Counted from the stretch's first letter, positions 42,725 through 51,195 are shown. The stretch is 64,000 nt of DNA from Yinghuangia sp045039925 (GCA_045039925.1 CP108400.1:10168001-10232000), one strand, 5' to 3'. The notes: generated from the sequence alone by a model not told the origin. Translations and numbers: made by a program.

Positions 42725-42777
42725 ACCTGCCGCCTCGGCGCCCCTCACCACCGAGATCACGATCTACGGCTGGAGTA

Positions 42778-43000
42778 CGAGGAGCGCCGCCTGACAACCC
42801 CCTCGACGGGGTTCAACACGCCGTCGATCGCTCGCACGGTCTTCTCCAAACTCGTGCACGTTTCGCTCATGCGCAGCGCGTAGGCAGTTCCAGAACGCGC
42901 CGGGATTCGCCAGGGGTGATGTTCACGCGTTCCGGGACCGTCGGCCCCCTCGCGTTGCGAGTACGCCAAGTGCTCGGTGCGGCAAGGGGGCGCGGTGCCT
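42778..43000. other. Gene-free stretch right of the IS
   Basis: No recognisable gene on either strand. An open minus-strand frame (SLEKTVRAIDGVLNPVEGV) lacks start and family. Probably decayed flanking DNA. Confidence 0.4.
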
Positions 43001-43209
43001 CGGGACGTAAAGGTCGTTCTGTGCGCGGCGGCGATCCGGCGTGACTACCTGACTACCGCGCGGGCGTGACGAAGCGTGCCGTGATGCGCTGGTACGACGT
43101 CGGGTACGCCACGGTGACGAAGGCTTTGGAGTCAGCGTCGCCGGAGCCGCGCAAAGGGATGCCGCCGCGCCGGAGACGGTTGGACCCGTTCAAGTTGGCG
43201 GTCGATGCG
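43001..43209 (+). pseudogene. IS21-family istA N-terminal remnant
   Basis: VKVVLCAAAIRRDYL, then after a frameshift RAVMRWYDVGYATVTKALES and EPRKGMPPRRRRLDPFKLAVD. This matches the HTH and adjacent region of Streptomyces-type IstA transposases. The catalytic core is missing. Its istB counterpart lies 2.7 kb to the left rather than downstream, so the two fragments are from different insertions or a rearrangement. Confidence 0.72.
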
Positions 43210-43226
43210 TCGGGTGGGGGTTCGAG

Positions 43227-43655
43227 TCAGTCGTCGCTTGAACCCGGATTGTCGTCAGCGATGTTCGTGAGCAGTGTGGCGTGCGCCGCGATGACCTTCC
43301 AACCTGTTTGCTCATCACGAATCCACGTCCGGGTGTAGCGCATGCGGGCAGCGAATGGCTGGCCGCCGACCTCCCCCTCCAGCACGCCGAGGAACCAGGT
43401 GACACCGGCGGACGGGGTAGCCAGGACGCGCAACTCTTCCTCTTGCACGCGGTGCAGCACCTGGATCCCCGACTTATGCGCATCCAGATCATCCTGCTTG
43501 GAGTAGATCTTCCCGTCTGGACCGCTGAACCACATGGCATCGTCGATCAGCTCGGCCAGTTCATCGACATCGGAAGCCAGCTGGGCAGACTGCAGCCGCC
43601 GCTCGGCAGCGCGGAGTTCTTCGGACAAGTCGTGGTTCACCATGTGATTCGCCAT
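43227..43655 (-). CDS. NTF2-like/DUF4440 (SnoaL-fold) protein
   Basis: A 142-residue NTF2-fold protein: EELRAAERRLQSAQLASDVDELAELIDDAMWFSG-type opening, central GPDGKIYSKQDDLDAHKSG, and the late strands ARMRYTRTWIRDEQ and GWKVIAAHATLL. Such domains bind small ligands or catalyse isomerisation. Several ATG codons occur near 43640-43667; the one at 43655 was chosen. Placed between the istA and Tn3 remnants, it looks intact. Confidence 0.82.
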   Translation of the reverse strand: MANHMVNHDLSEELRAAERRLQSAQLASDVDELAELIDDAMWFSGPDGKIYSKQDDLDAHKSGIQVLHRVQEEELRVLATPSAGVTWFLGVLEGEVGGQPFAARMRYTRTWIRDEQTGWKVIAAHATLLTNIADDNPGSSDD

Positions 43656-43668
43656 GATCCCCATCATG

Positions 43669-43839
43669 GCCCAACGACGCGGCCAGATGTTCGACCACGG
43701 GCCACGGCACCGCGAGCGGGTCCTCCAAGAACAACCCGACATACCACACGGGCACGGTGCACATCTGCAAGGCGAATCCGAGCCGGTTGCGGCCCCCGCG
43801 CCGCTTGCCGATGAGCGCTCGGTCGAAGGCATCAAGGAC
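43669..43839 (-). pseudogene. Tn3-family transposase N-terminal (DUF4158) remnant
   Basis: The frame reads ALIGKRRGGRNRLGFALQMC and then GLFLEDPLAVPWPVVEHLAA, the conserved start of Tn3-family transposases. Everything downstream, including the DDE core, is missing. Non-functional. Confidence 0.75.
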
Positions 43840-43929
43840 CGGCGGCATCCCCGTCCCGCCCGACAACACCACCGGATCTTCGAGCAGACGGTAGACCGCG
43901 CCCGGAGCCGAGGCACAGCGCCGGCCGGA

Positions 43930-44091
43930 ACCACCGCCGACACCACCGAAATCGAACGGTCCTGGCGCCACCGCTACATCCCCGCCCAGCAGCTCTACTC
44001 CGCCACAGCTCACCCAACCGACCACGCCGACATCATCGTGTACAACGCCCAGCTCCAGCGGCCGGCCTGGGAAGACCGCCGACCGCACTGA
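43930..44091 (+). pseudogene. Uridine kinase-like C-terminal fragment
   Basis: About 50 codons (TTEIERSWRHRYIPAQQLYS, then HPTDHADIIVYN) resemble the C-terminus of nucleoside/uridine kinases, whose usual ending is R.RY.P...LY...P..HADVVV.N. The P-loop part is absent. Probably the stump of a gene broken by the adjacent mobile DNA. Confidence 0.5.
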
Positions 44092-44116
44092 CCGATACAT
44101 AGGATTCGACAATTAC

Positions 44117-44369
44117 TCACCGCGCGTCGCAGGCGTACCCACCGAACGCTTCGCATTCCGCGAATTCGACCAGGCGCGCGGTCTGGGTCGGTGACCTGGG
44201 CTGACGGAAGACGTACTCGGTGAAGTACTGCCCGCCGTACAGCACGTGGTCGGGGGCGGCAGTAGAAGGGTCCCGGCACGTTCAACCACAGCCGGTCCTC
44301 CCACTGGGTCCGGAGCCACTGGCGATCCTCGTTGCTCATCGCTGTTTGAGGATCGAAGTACAGACCCAT
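44117..44369 (-). pseudogene. Frameshifted hypothetical protein gene
   Basis: MGLYFDPQTAMSNEDRQWLR and VPGPFYC are read in one frame, then DHVLYGGQYFTEYVFRQP and ARLVEFAECEAFGGYACDA in another, ending at TGA. The break lies near 44260 in a CCCCC run, and sequence seems also to be missing there. The family is not known to me. The gene looks recently broken, or the break is a sequencing error. Confidence 0.6.
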
Positions 44370-44547
44370 GCGGTCAGAGTAGATCGTCTGTTCGATGGGC
44401 TTCGTCGGCTCCTTCGGCTCCGCTGGCGGGCGGGGGCGCGCATTTCGTGGCGCTGCCGACGATGAGTCGGTCGCTGGGGGTTGGGACGTGGGCGAAGGTG
44501 TGTGGCGATCGGGCGGCGGGTGTGGCTGGGGTAGGTGGCAGCGTTGA

Positions 44548-46707
44548 TCAGTCGGTGCTCTCGGCGGCGTTGAGTGCGTCCCGTACCTGGGTGACCCGCC
44601 AAGGGGCGTTTTCCGCTGGCCAGTTCGCGTTGAGGTTCGCAATCAGCGCGCGATGGGGCTCGATGCTGCCAACCTGCATCAACGCCAATGCTGCCGCCGC
44701 TTGAACGTCTGTGTCGTGGCAGCGTGTTGCCTGCACAAGTGTGGGCACGGCGTTGGTTCCGGGAGACCCACCCAGCAGGTCCAGGGCCTTGACGCGGTCG
44801 ATTTCCGGGAGGGTTTCGTCGCAGGCGATTGTCCCGAGCGCCTCGACGAGCCGGGGGTCGGCCTCGTCGGCTGCCTTGAACACCTCCTCCACCGCGTCGA
44901 GGGCACGGTCGCGTACGAGCCAACTCGGGGTGGTCACCACGATGTCGGCCAGTTCCACGACTTGGGCGAGGAGGGACGGGTCCCGCTCCGCTACGACGTA
45001 CAGTGCAGACAGGGCGCACAGGTGCTTGGCATCGGGGCCGTGGCCACGGCTGAGTTCGGGCGGTGCGGGTGGCTGTTGCAGTGCTTCCCTGATGCGTTGA
45101 AGTACGAGTACCTTCTCGGGTTCACGCGCATCCTCGCCTCCACGGCGTACGGCGCCGTCAGGGCTCCACCAGTGATCGAGTGCGATGCCCACGGCCGCCT
45201 GGTCGCCGCTGTCGAGCAGTGTGCGAAGCGCCGCGTGGTACGACGCGTCCACCGTGGGGGCTTTGAGCCTTCTGTGGGCGCGGTCGAGGTCCGGGTCCGT
45301 GAGCCGGTGCCCTTCCCAGTGGACGCTGTGCGGCGTACCGAAGATCAGTTCGAGAGGGTCCTTGCCCCACGGGCGGTACGGTGCCCGGTCGCCCCAACGC
45401 TCGGCGACCTCCTCGAGGACGGGCCGGTGCCGTGCCAATCCACCTGTTTCGACCAAGTAGTAGGCCGCGTGGGCCTGCACCTTCGGCCCGCCTTCGCGGA
45501 GGGCCGCCAGGAGAATGTCGTCGGCCTCCGCGCCGAGGTTCTCCGCCAGGACGCGAATCGCCGTCTCTTTCGTCCCGGCGGAGGGCTCGAAGATCATGGC
45601 GCGCAGCACGGCGACGAGAGCCGGATCCGCCACGTCGGCCGTCTTCAGTACGCCGCCGGCCAGCCAAAGCGCCTTCTCGCGCACCGCGTCCGAGTCGGTG
45701 CGCGCGAGAACGTCCACCAGGACGCTGGCGTCGCCGGGCTCTGCGTACAGTGCGCCGATCATGTCGAGTGCGCTCACCTCGGCGGGAGACATCGGCAATC
45801 GGAGCACTTCGCGGGCGCGGGCCAGGACTTCGGGCAAGTACGCGTCAGCGCGTTCCTCATCCTCCAGGACCCAGCGCAAACCCTCCGCGGACTTGTAGTG
45901 GTCGAGCGCGATGCCGACGGCAACCGGGTCCTGGCTGCGGAGGAGCGCGGTGAACGCTTCCAGGCAGCCGTCGTCATCGGTCGGGAACATCAGTTCGGCA
46001 TGGGCCTGCCGCAGCATTGGCTGGTCTGGTTCGGTGCCCGTCCAGTGGGTGCTGTGGAATCCCGCAAGCGCTATGCGTACTTGCTCCGCGTCCCAACCGG
46101 CGTCCTCCGGCCACGAGTTCGCGATCCGATCGAGCCGGACGCGGTGCTTGCGGAGAGGCAGGGGCATCGCGAGGTGGCCGGCTGCGAACACCTGGAGTTC
46201 GAGGTCGGGCGATTCCGTGACCCGGACGAAGACGTCCTCGACCTCCGGTGAGTCGAGGTCGACCAGACCGCGCAAGGCCTCTATTCGGTCGTCCGCATCG
46301 AGGCTGTCGTCCAAGGCCCTGGCGATGATGAGGTCGAGCAGCCGCCGATCGGGTTCCTCGCCGGCCGAGAGAGCGGTGCCGGCGGCGAGGAGGGCCATCT
46401 CCCGGACCTCCGGGGCCGGGGCGTTGTCCAGGATGTCGGCGATCCGGTCCGCGTCTTCCTCGTTGGCAAGATGCCACAACACCGTCAGTGCCCGCTCGTG
46501 GCTGTAGCCGGATGCAGGCAGGCTGAGAACATCCCGGGCGGCGAAACGCAGTTCGGCAACGAGGGGCAGATAGGGATTCTCCGCGCCCCACCTGGTGTCC
46601 GCCTGCGCTTGCAGGTAGTCGTCCAACGCCCCACGGACGACGTCGATGTCGTCGCTTGCCAACCGGGCGCTGAACCGGCCGAGGACGGACTCCTCGTTCT
46701 CTCCCAC
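44548..46707 (-). CDS. Large HEAT-repeat protein
   Basis: A 719-residue soluble, acidic protein made of two dozen or so short helical pairs, for example PAPEVREMALLAAGTALSAG, DAVREKALWLAGGVLKTAD and DTDVQAAAALALMQVGS. No catalytic motif was seen. The paired internal segments starting DPVAVGIALDHYKSAEG and DQAAVGIALDHWWSPDG show an internal duplication of about 240 residues. The GTG at 46707 has AAGGAG 6 nt upstream, so the longer upstream frame is not used. Probably a scaffold or sensor; function unknown. Confidence 0.85.
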   Translation of the reverse strand: MGENEESVLGRFSARLASDDIDVVRGALDDYLQAQADTRWGAENPYLPLVAELRFAARDVLSLPASGYSHERALTVLWHLANEEDADRIADILDNAPAPEVREMALLAAGTALSAGEEPDRRLLDLIIARALDDSLDADDRIEALRGLVDLDSPEVEDVFVRVTESPDLELQVFAAGHLAMPLPLRKHRVRLDRIANSWPEDAGWDAEQVRIALAGFHSTHWTGTEPDQPMLRQAHAELMFPTDDDGCLEAFTALLRSQDPVAVGIALDHYKSAEGLRWVLEDEERADAYLPEVLARAREVLRLPMSPAEVSALDMIGALYAEPGDASVLVDVLARTDSDAVREKALWLAGGVLKTADVADPALVAVLRAMIFEPSAGTKETAIRVLAENLGAEADDILLAALREGGPKVQAHAAYYLVETGGLARHRPVLEEVAERWGDRAPYRPWGKDPLELIFGTPHSVHWEGHRLTDPDLDRAHRRLKAPTVDASYHAALRTLLDSGDQAAVGIALDHWWSPDGAVRRGGEDAREPEKVLVLQRIREALQQPPAPPELSRGHGPDAKHLCALSALYVVAERDPSLLAQVVELADIVVTTPSWLVRDRALDAVEEVFKAADEADPRLVEALGTIACDETLPEIDRVKALDLLGGSPGTNAVPTLVQATRCHDTDVQAAAALALMQVGSIEPHRALIANLNANWPAENAPWRVTQVRDALNAAESTD

Positions 46708-47067
46708 GACATCTCCTTGCGTCCATGCCGGACGTCTGTACGGAACTTCCCTGCCGACGGAACGACGCAACTGATGGGAATAGCGGCAGGGTTGGGGCAA
46801 GGAGCGGCGACCGCAGCTCGCCGGGGGCTCGGCAACGATCAGGCAGGCCAAGGGTTGTCCGCAATGACCCGGTACCGCAGAACCGGTGCGAGCTTGCCGA
46901 ACTGCTGCCGCCAGGCCGGCGAACGGAGCTGTCCAGGACGGCTCCGACGCCGTGATCACACCAGCCACGGCGAGATCGTCTCATCTTGATCACGCTGCGG
47001 GGCCGCCGGCCTCCGGTGAGCCACATCGCGGTCGTCCGGGCGGATTCGGCGTGAGAGCCTCACGCGT
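46708..47067. other. 360-bp gene-free region
   Basis: No convincing gene, repeat or terminator was seen. A minus-strand frame ends in QFGKLAPVLRYRVIADNPWP, which reads like the tail of a lost protein but has no start. It probably holds the promoters of the divergent HEAT-repeat and downstream genes. Confidence 0.4.
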
Positions 47068-47481
47068 GTGGCTACGGAGACCGAGGTAGGCGGGCTGCTG
47101 CACCGGCGCGGCTGGCGGGCGGCGTTCACCGTCGCTGAGCGGGTGGACGCGTGGGCCGCCCTGGTTGACGCCATCGAGCGCGGCTACGGCGGCGACATCA
47201 ACGAGTACACCAACGACCTCTACTGCCGAAACTGGCTGCACGAGGCATGGCTCCTGCTGGACGAACACGTCGTCCAGCTATGGACCCCGCAGATCAAGGC
47301 TCTGGATGTCCGGTACAAGGCCGCGACCGTCGACGACGACGGCCAGGCACTCGACAGGTTCCACAGGCTCCCCGGCCCCGACCTGTGGTGGTGGCGTCGA
47401 CACCCCCGCATCCTCACGGGAGACCTCGGGCGTTCCCTCCGCTCGGCCGGCGCCGTCGGCGCCGACCCGGACACAGCGTGA
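47068..47481 (+). CDS. Hypothetical cytosolic protein
   Basis: A 137-residue protein with a conserved feel (LVDAIERGYGGDINEYTNDL, CRNWLHEAWLLLDEH, PGPDLWWWRRHPRIL). Known only as a hypothetical type seen in actinomycetes. The GTG at 47068 has a weak ribosome site. Confidence 0.7.
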   Translation: MATETEVGGLLHRRGWRAAFTVAERVDAWAALVDAIERGYGGDINEYTNDLYCRNWLHEAWLLLDEHVVQLWTPQIKALDVRYKAATVDDDGQALDRFHRLPGPDLWWWRRHPRILTGDLGRSLRSAGAVGADPDTA

Positions 47482-47748
47482 CCCTCAGCCTCGTGCGACC
47501 ACGCGACAACTCTCAAGGCGTAGTCGCGGCCGGCCGGGTGTTCGATGCGCTGTGTTCCGGCTTGGCAGGCACCTTCCCGAGGAATGCTGCGGCTGCGCGC
47601 ATCCAGGGGCCGTGGCCCGGCATCTGACCGCCCAGCGGTAGTTCCGCATGTGAACGGTGTCGATGAATGCGTTATCTGGCCAATCGGCGTGATGTGTCCG
47701 GGCGCCCTGAGGCATGATCCCGATTGGCCGCCAGGGGGTGAGCCGGGA

Positions 47749-48573
47749 ATGCCTGGAGGGCTCGTGGGCGGCGGTTCGGCGCGGCGGTGGATCGGCGCGA
47801 TGGCTGCGGTGGTGCTGCTCGGTATTGGGGCTGTCGCGTGCAGCGGCGACGGCGACGGTGACCGCGACGGTGGGACGAGTAGTAGCCCGGACGCCGACCC
47901 GTATCGCGCACAAAGTGACCAGCTTCTGAATCACCTCAAGGGCACGTCACAGGGCGCGTACGTGACCGGTGTCGCCATCTTCCCGCGGGACGGTGCGAAG
48001 TCGGAACTGCGGATCACGATCGACACCGACTTCCGGGCCGAGAGCCCGACCGATGCGTCGGCGGACGCCGTAAAGAAGCAAGGGATGAAGATCGCCGTCG
48101 AGGCCGAGGAATGGCTCCTCGACCACCGTCCCGACGGCATGGTCCGGGGGCAGGTCGGGGTTCAGGACGACAGGTACGGGCCCATCGGGGGCATCCAACT
48201 GCCGGACTACGACGAAGCCCAGCAGGAGGCCGACCGGCTCGCCGCTGACCTCCTGGCCAAACTGCGTGCCCTGCCCGAGGGCAGCCACGTCACGCGGGTG
48301 GCCGCAAGGGTCATGGACCACGGGGACCTTGCCGTGTACATCACCACGGACCTGGAGCCGTACAAGGTCCTGAGCGCCGGGGCCGACCGACCCGTCGGCG
48401 GCCTCGAACCCGCCGATGCCGGGCCGCGCGTACAGATCGGGAAGGCGCTGCTCGCCGGCGCCGTCCAGTGGACTTGGACGCTGTTCGGCGCGACGCAGGT
48501 CGACCATTTCTCCCTGCTGGACCGTGAGAAGGACACCGCGGAAACCAGCCGCCCCTACCCCCGTTCTCCGTGA
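47749..48573 (+). CDS. Exported lipoprotein of unknown function
   Basis: A 274-residue protein: basic N-terminus, hydrophobic stretch, lipobox IGAVAC, then an Asp/Gly/Ser linker and two similar-looking halves of about 90 residues (GAYVTGVAIFPRDGAKSELR and GSHVTRVAARVMDHGDLAVY), suggesting an internal duplication. GGGGGTGAG lies about 8 nt before the ATG. Function unknown. Confidence 0.8.
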   Translation: MPGGLVGGGSARRWIGAMAAVVLLGIGAVACSGDGDGDRDGGTSSSPDADPYRAQSDQLLNHLKGTSQGAYVTGVAIFPRDGAKSELRITIDTDFRAESPTDASADAVKKQGMKIAVEAEEWLLDHRPDGMVRGQVGVQDDRYGPIGGIQLPDYDEAQQEADRLAADLLAKLRALPEGSHVTRVAARVMDHGDLAVYITTDLEPYKVLSAGADRPVGGLEPADAGPRVQIGKALLAGAVQWTWTLFGATQVDHFSLLDREKDTAETSRPYPRSP

Positions 48574-48821
48574 TCCTCCGCAGGGCAATCCCGTTGCGCT
48601 GATCACCCCACCCCGGCCCGCATCCGGCATGCCACCGTGGCGACGTACGGAACTGCCGAGCTTCAGCAACAGGATTCCCCCCGCGGACAGGCAGGCATCG
48701 GTCGTCGACTTCACGCAGAAGCTGATCGACTGGGGCAAGGTCGCGAGGTAGCCGTAGCCGCGATGCGCTGTATGGAAGCAGGGCAAGTTTGTTCGTGTCC
48801 GTTGGCAGCCGGGGGTGCACA

Positions 48822-49112
48822 GTGAGTTTCGGGCAATGGGTCGATGTCTACGAGGCGGCGTGGAGGGATGGCTCCACTTTGTGGAAGCAGCAGTGTCCGG
48901 GCTGTGGGCGAGCCGACCTCAACCTCGTCTTCACGGCCCATTTGGAGCCATCTACCGCCGTCAGGGCAGCCCTTTGGTGCGCTGCTTGCCTCCGCGGCAT
49001 CCATCTGGGTAATGCCTCCAGGCCCAGGACCGGGAAGGTCTGGACCCTGGAGGAAGCGCAGAGTGCCTCATTGGTGCCCAACTACGCGCTGATTCCGCCG
49101 GATTGGGAGTAA
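48822..49112 (+). CDS. Small zinc-ribbon-like hypothetical protein
   Basis: A 96-residue protein with CPGC and CAAC pairs that should bind zinc, and a Trp-rich N-terminus (SFGQWVDVYEAAWRDGS). GGGGG lies 7 nt before the GTG. Not recognised. Confidence 0.68.
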   Translation: MSFGQWVDVYEAAWRDGSTLWKQQCPGCGRADLNLVFTAHLEPSTAVRAALWCAACLRGIHLGNASRPRTGKVWTLEEAQSASLVPNYALIPPDWE

Positions 49113-49309
49113 GCCCACCCGCTCCTGGGGCCATCTCAGTCGCAACGGCGTACAACCCAGATCAAAGAGGGCCGTCAGCGGGCATCTGACAGTTGCCGAA
49201 ACGGGGTGCGCTGTTTCGGGTGGGTTGAGATGTGGGTGTGCGTGGGATGGGCGGGCCAGGGCCGTTGCGGATCGGAGCCGGGCGGCAGCGTGGAGTGGAG
49301 GGCGGCCTT

Positions 49310-49585
49310 ATGTACGCGGCGGTGGTGACGTTGGCGATTGAGGCCGGTCAGGCTCCGGAGGCCGCGGCTGTGTTGATGAACGACATCCTGCCCCGGATCC
49401 GCTCGGCTCCCGGGTTCATCACCGGGTACTGGCTGGAGCCGGTCGACGGGCGCGGGCTGTCGTTCGTCGTGTTCGCGACGGAGGAGCAGGCCCGCGCGTC
49501 GACGCCGCCGGTGGACGGGTGGGAGGCGCCGGGGGTCACCGTGCTGGCGGTGGAGATCCGGCGGGTGGCGGTCACCGTGCCGTAG
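49310..49585 (+). CDS. Small dimeric alpha-beta barrel (ABM-like) protein
   Basis: A 91-residue protein of the antibiotic-biosynthesis-monooxygenase-like fold: YAAVVTLAIEAGQAPEAAAV, APGFITGYWLEPVDGRGLSF and VVFATEEQARA show the ferredoxin-like pattern. GGAGGG lies 8 nt before the ATG. It could be a cofactor-free oxygenase or a binding protein. It converges on the MocR gene. Confidence 0.75.
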   Translation: MYAAVVTLAIEAGQAPEAAAVLMNDILPRIRSAPGFITGYWLEPVDGRGLSFVVFATEEQARASTPPVDGWEAPGVTVLAVEIRRVAVTVP

Positions 49586-49614
49586 TCGGGCGGCAGGGGT
49601 CATCGGCGTGGGTG

Positions 49615-51069
49615 CTACGTGTCGGTGGAGGCGAGGAGTTCGGTGAGGGCGTCGAGTGCGGCGCGCCAGGCGTGTGGGGGCGGCGTGGCGTACCCGACGA
49701 TGAGCGCGGCCGGGTGGGCGTCGGACGGCTCGTGCCAGTATCCGGAGGTGTGCAGGCCGTGCAGGGTCAGCCCGGCGTACCGTGCGGTGTCGGTCAATTG
49801 CCGTTCCGCTGCGGGGGATTCGACGGGGACGACGGCGTGCAGTCCCGCGGGGACTCCGCCCAGCGGGCGCGCGAGCCGGGCCGCGAGGTCGGTGCGGCGG
49901 CGCCGGTACGCCAGGCGCGCCTGCCGGATGTGCCGGTCGTAGTCGCCGCGTTCGAGGAGGTCGGCGAACGCGAGCTGGTCGACCACCGGCGGTTCGGCGC
50001 CGAGTTCGGCGACCGCGCGCAGGACCGGCTCGCGCAGCGCGGGCGGTACGGCCAGCCAGCCCAGGCGCATGCCCGGGGCCAGGGCCTTGCTGGCGCTTCC
50101 GGCGTACACGACACGGTCGGGCGCGTGTGCCTGCATGGCGCCGACGGGCTGGCGGTCGTAGCGGAACTCGCCGTCGTAGTCGTCCTCGACGAGGTACAGG
50201 TGGCGGCGGCGGGCGAGGTCGAGGAACGCGGCGCGGCGGCGCGGGGCCAGGACCACGCCGCAGGGGTGCTGGTGGGCGGGGGTGAGCAGGGCGGCTCCCA
50301 CGCCGTCGGCGAGGCCGTCCGGGTCGGCGCCCGCGTCGTCGACGCGCAGCGGTGCGACGTGCAGACCGGCAGCGCGCAGCAGGTCGCGGTGCCGGGCGAG
50401 GCCCGGGTCTTCGGTGGCGACGCGCCGGACGCCGGTGCCGTGCAGAGCGCGTCCGAGGACGGCGAGGGCGTGGGAGAACCCGGCGGTGATGACGATGGTG
50501 TCGGCGTCGACGCGTACGCCTCGGGTGCGGGCGGTGTACGCGGCGACCGCCGCTCGGAGCCGGGGTTGGCCGGCCGGGTCCCCGTAGTCCCAGGCGCTGT
50601 CGGGTGCGGAGGCGAGTGCGCGGCGTACGGCGGACGCCCACAGGGTGCGCGGGAAGGAGCTGAGGTCGGGGCGGCCGGGGCGCAGGTCGATCGCGGGGCG
50701 GCCGGGTGCGGGTGCTGGCCGTCGGTCGAGCGGACGGTCTGTGATGGTGAAGCCGGCGGTGCTGCTTGGCGCGCCGTTCGGCGAACCGTCGGTCGGGGCG
50801 CCGACCGGCAGTTCGGCGACCCAGGTGCCGGCGCCGGTGGTCCCGGTCAGCCAGCCCTCGGCGATGAGGCTGCTGTAAGCCTCCACTGCCGTTCCGCGCG
50901 CGATCCCGAGGTCGGCGGCCAGGCTGCGGGTTCCGGGGAGCCGCGTTCCGGCGGCGAGCCGGCCGGAGCGTACGGCGTCACGCAGCGCCTCGGCCAGGGC
51001 TCGCCCGACGCCGGGCCCGCGTGTCACGTCGAGGTGCAGGTCCAGCCCGGTCCCGTGCGATTTGGCCAC
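49615..51069 (-). CDS. MocR/PdxR-family regulator (GntR HTH plus aminotransferase domain)
   Basis: A 484-residue fusion. The N-terminal GntR winged helix (GTRLPGTRSLAADLGIARGT) is followed by a linker and a fold-type I aminotransferase-like domain with the PLP lysine in GSASKALAPGMRLGW and VEDDYDGEFRYD. MocR proteins sense PLP or amines and often control vitamin B6 or GABA genes. The GTG at 51069 overlaps GGAAGG. A (CCCGC)15 tract lies 31 nt upstream. The target gene is not obvious. Confidence 0.92.
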   Translation of the reverse strand: MAKSHGTGLDLHLDVTRGPGVGRALAEALRDAVRSGRLAAGTRLPGTRSLAADLGIARGTAVEAYSSLIAEGWLTGTTGAGTWVAELPVGAPTDGSPNGAPSSTAGFTITDRPLDRRPAPAPGRPAIDLRPGRPDLSSFPRTLWASAVRRALASAPDSAWDYGDPAGQPRLRAAVAAYTARTRGVRVDADTIVITAGFSHALAVLGRALHGTGVRRVATEDPGLARHRDLLRAAGLHVAPLRVDDAGADPDGLADGVGAALLTPAHQHPCGVVLAPRRRAAFLDLARRRHLYLVEDDYDGEFRYDRQPVGAMQAHAPDRVVYAGSASKALAPGMRLGWLAVPPALREPVLRAVAELGAEPPVVDQLAFADLLERGDYDRHIRQARLAYRRRRTDLAARLARPLGGVPAGLHAVVPVESPAAERQLTDTARYAGLTLHGLHTSGYWHEPSDAHPAALIVGYATPPPHAWRAALDALTELLASTDT

Positions 51070-51100
51070 CTTCCGACCCTACGGCGCCGTGCTGCCCTTC

Positions 51101-51175
51101 CCCGCCCCGCCCCGCCCCGCCCCGCCCCGCCCCGCCCCGCCCCGCCCCGCCCCGCCCCGCCCCGCCCCGCCCCGC
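51101..51175. repeat. (CCCGC)15 perfect pentanucleotide tract
   Basis: Fifteen perfect CCCGC units (75 bp) between the MocR start and the LRR gene stop. On the minus strand it reads as G4 runs separated by single C, a strong G-quadruplex candidate. It sits in the MocR promoter/leader, so copy changes could alter its expression. Confidence 0.97.
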
Positions 51176-51195
51176 GTTGCACTGCACGGCACTGA

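Larger units (their letters stand above)
41360..42777. mobile_element. IS701-like element with near-intact TIRs and a passenger gene
   Basis: Terminal inverted repeats: TACTCCAGCCGT begins the left end; the right end (42753-42777) reads the complement. The ends, including three flanking bases, match at 27 of 29 positions by eye. The 4-bp flanks are CTAG (left) and CGAG (right), one mismatch from a target duplication of the CTAG type expected for this family. Length is 1418 bp, normal for the family. Inside lie a wrecked transposase gene and, on the other strand, a PemK/MazF-like gene. Confidence 0.78.

Noticed and set aside
42757..42969. Minus-strand 70-codon frame right of the IS
   Set aside because: No start site, ribosome site or recognisable family; overlaps the IS end.
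48574..48751. Plus-strand tail frame (SFSNRIPPADRQASVVDFTQ)
   Set aside because: Coding-like but too short, with no start and no family; left as gap.
51101..51175. CRISPR or CRISPR-like array
   Set aside because: The units are 5 bp with no spacers; it is a simple microsatellite.
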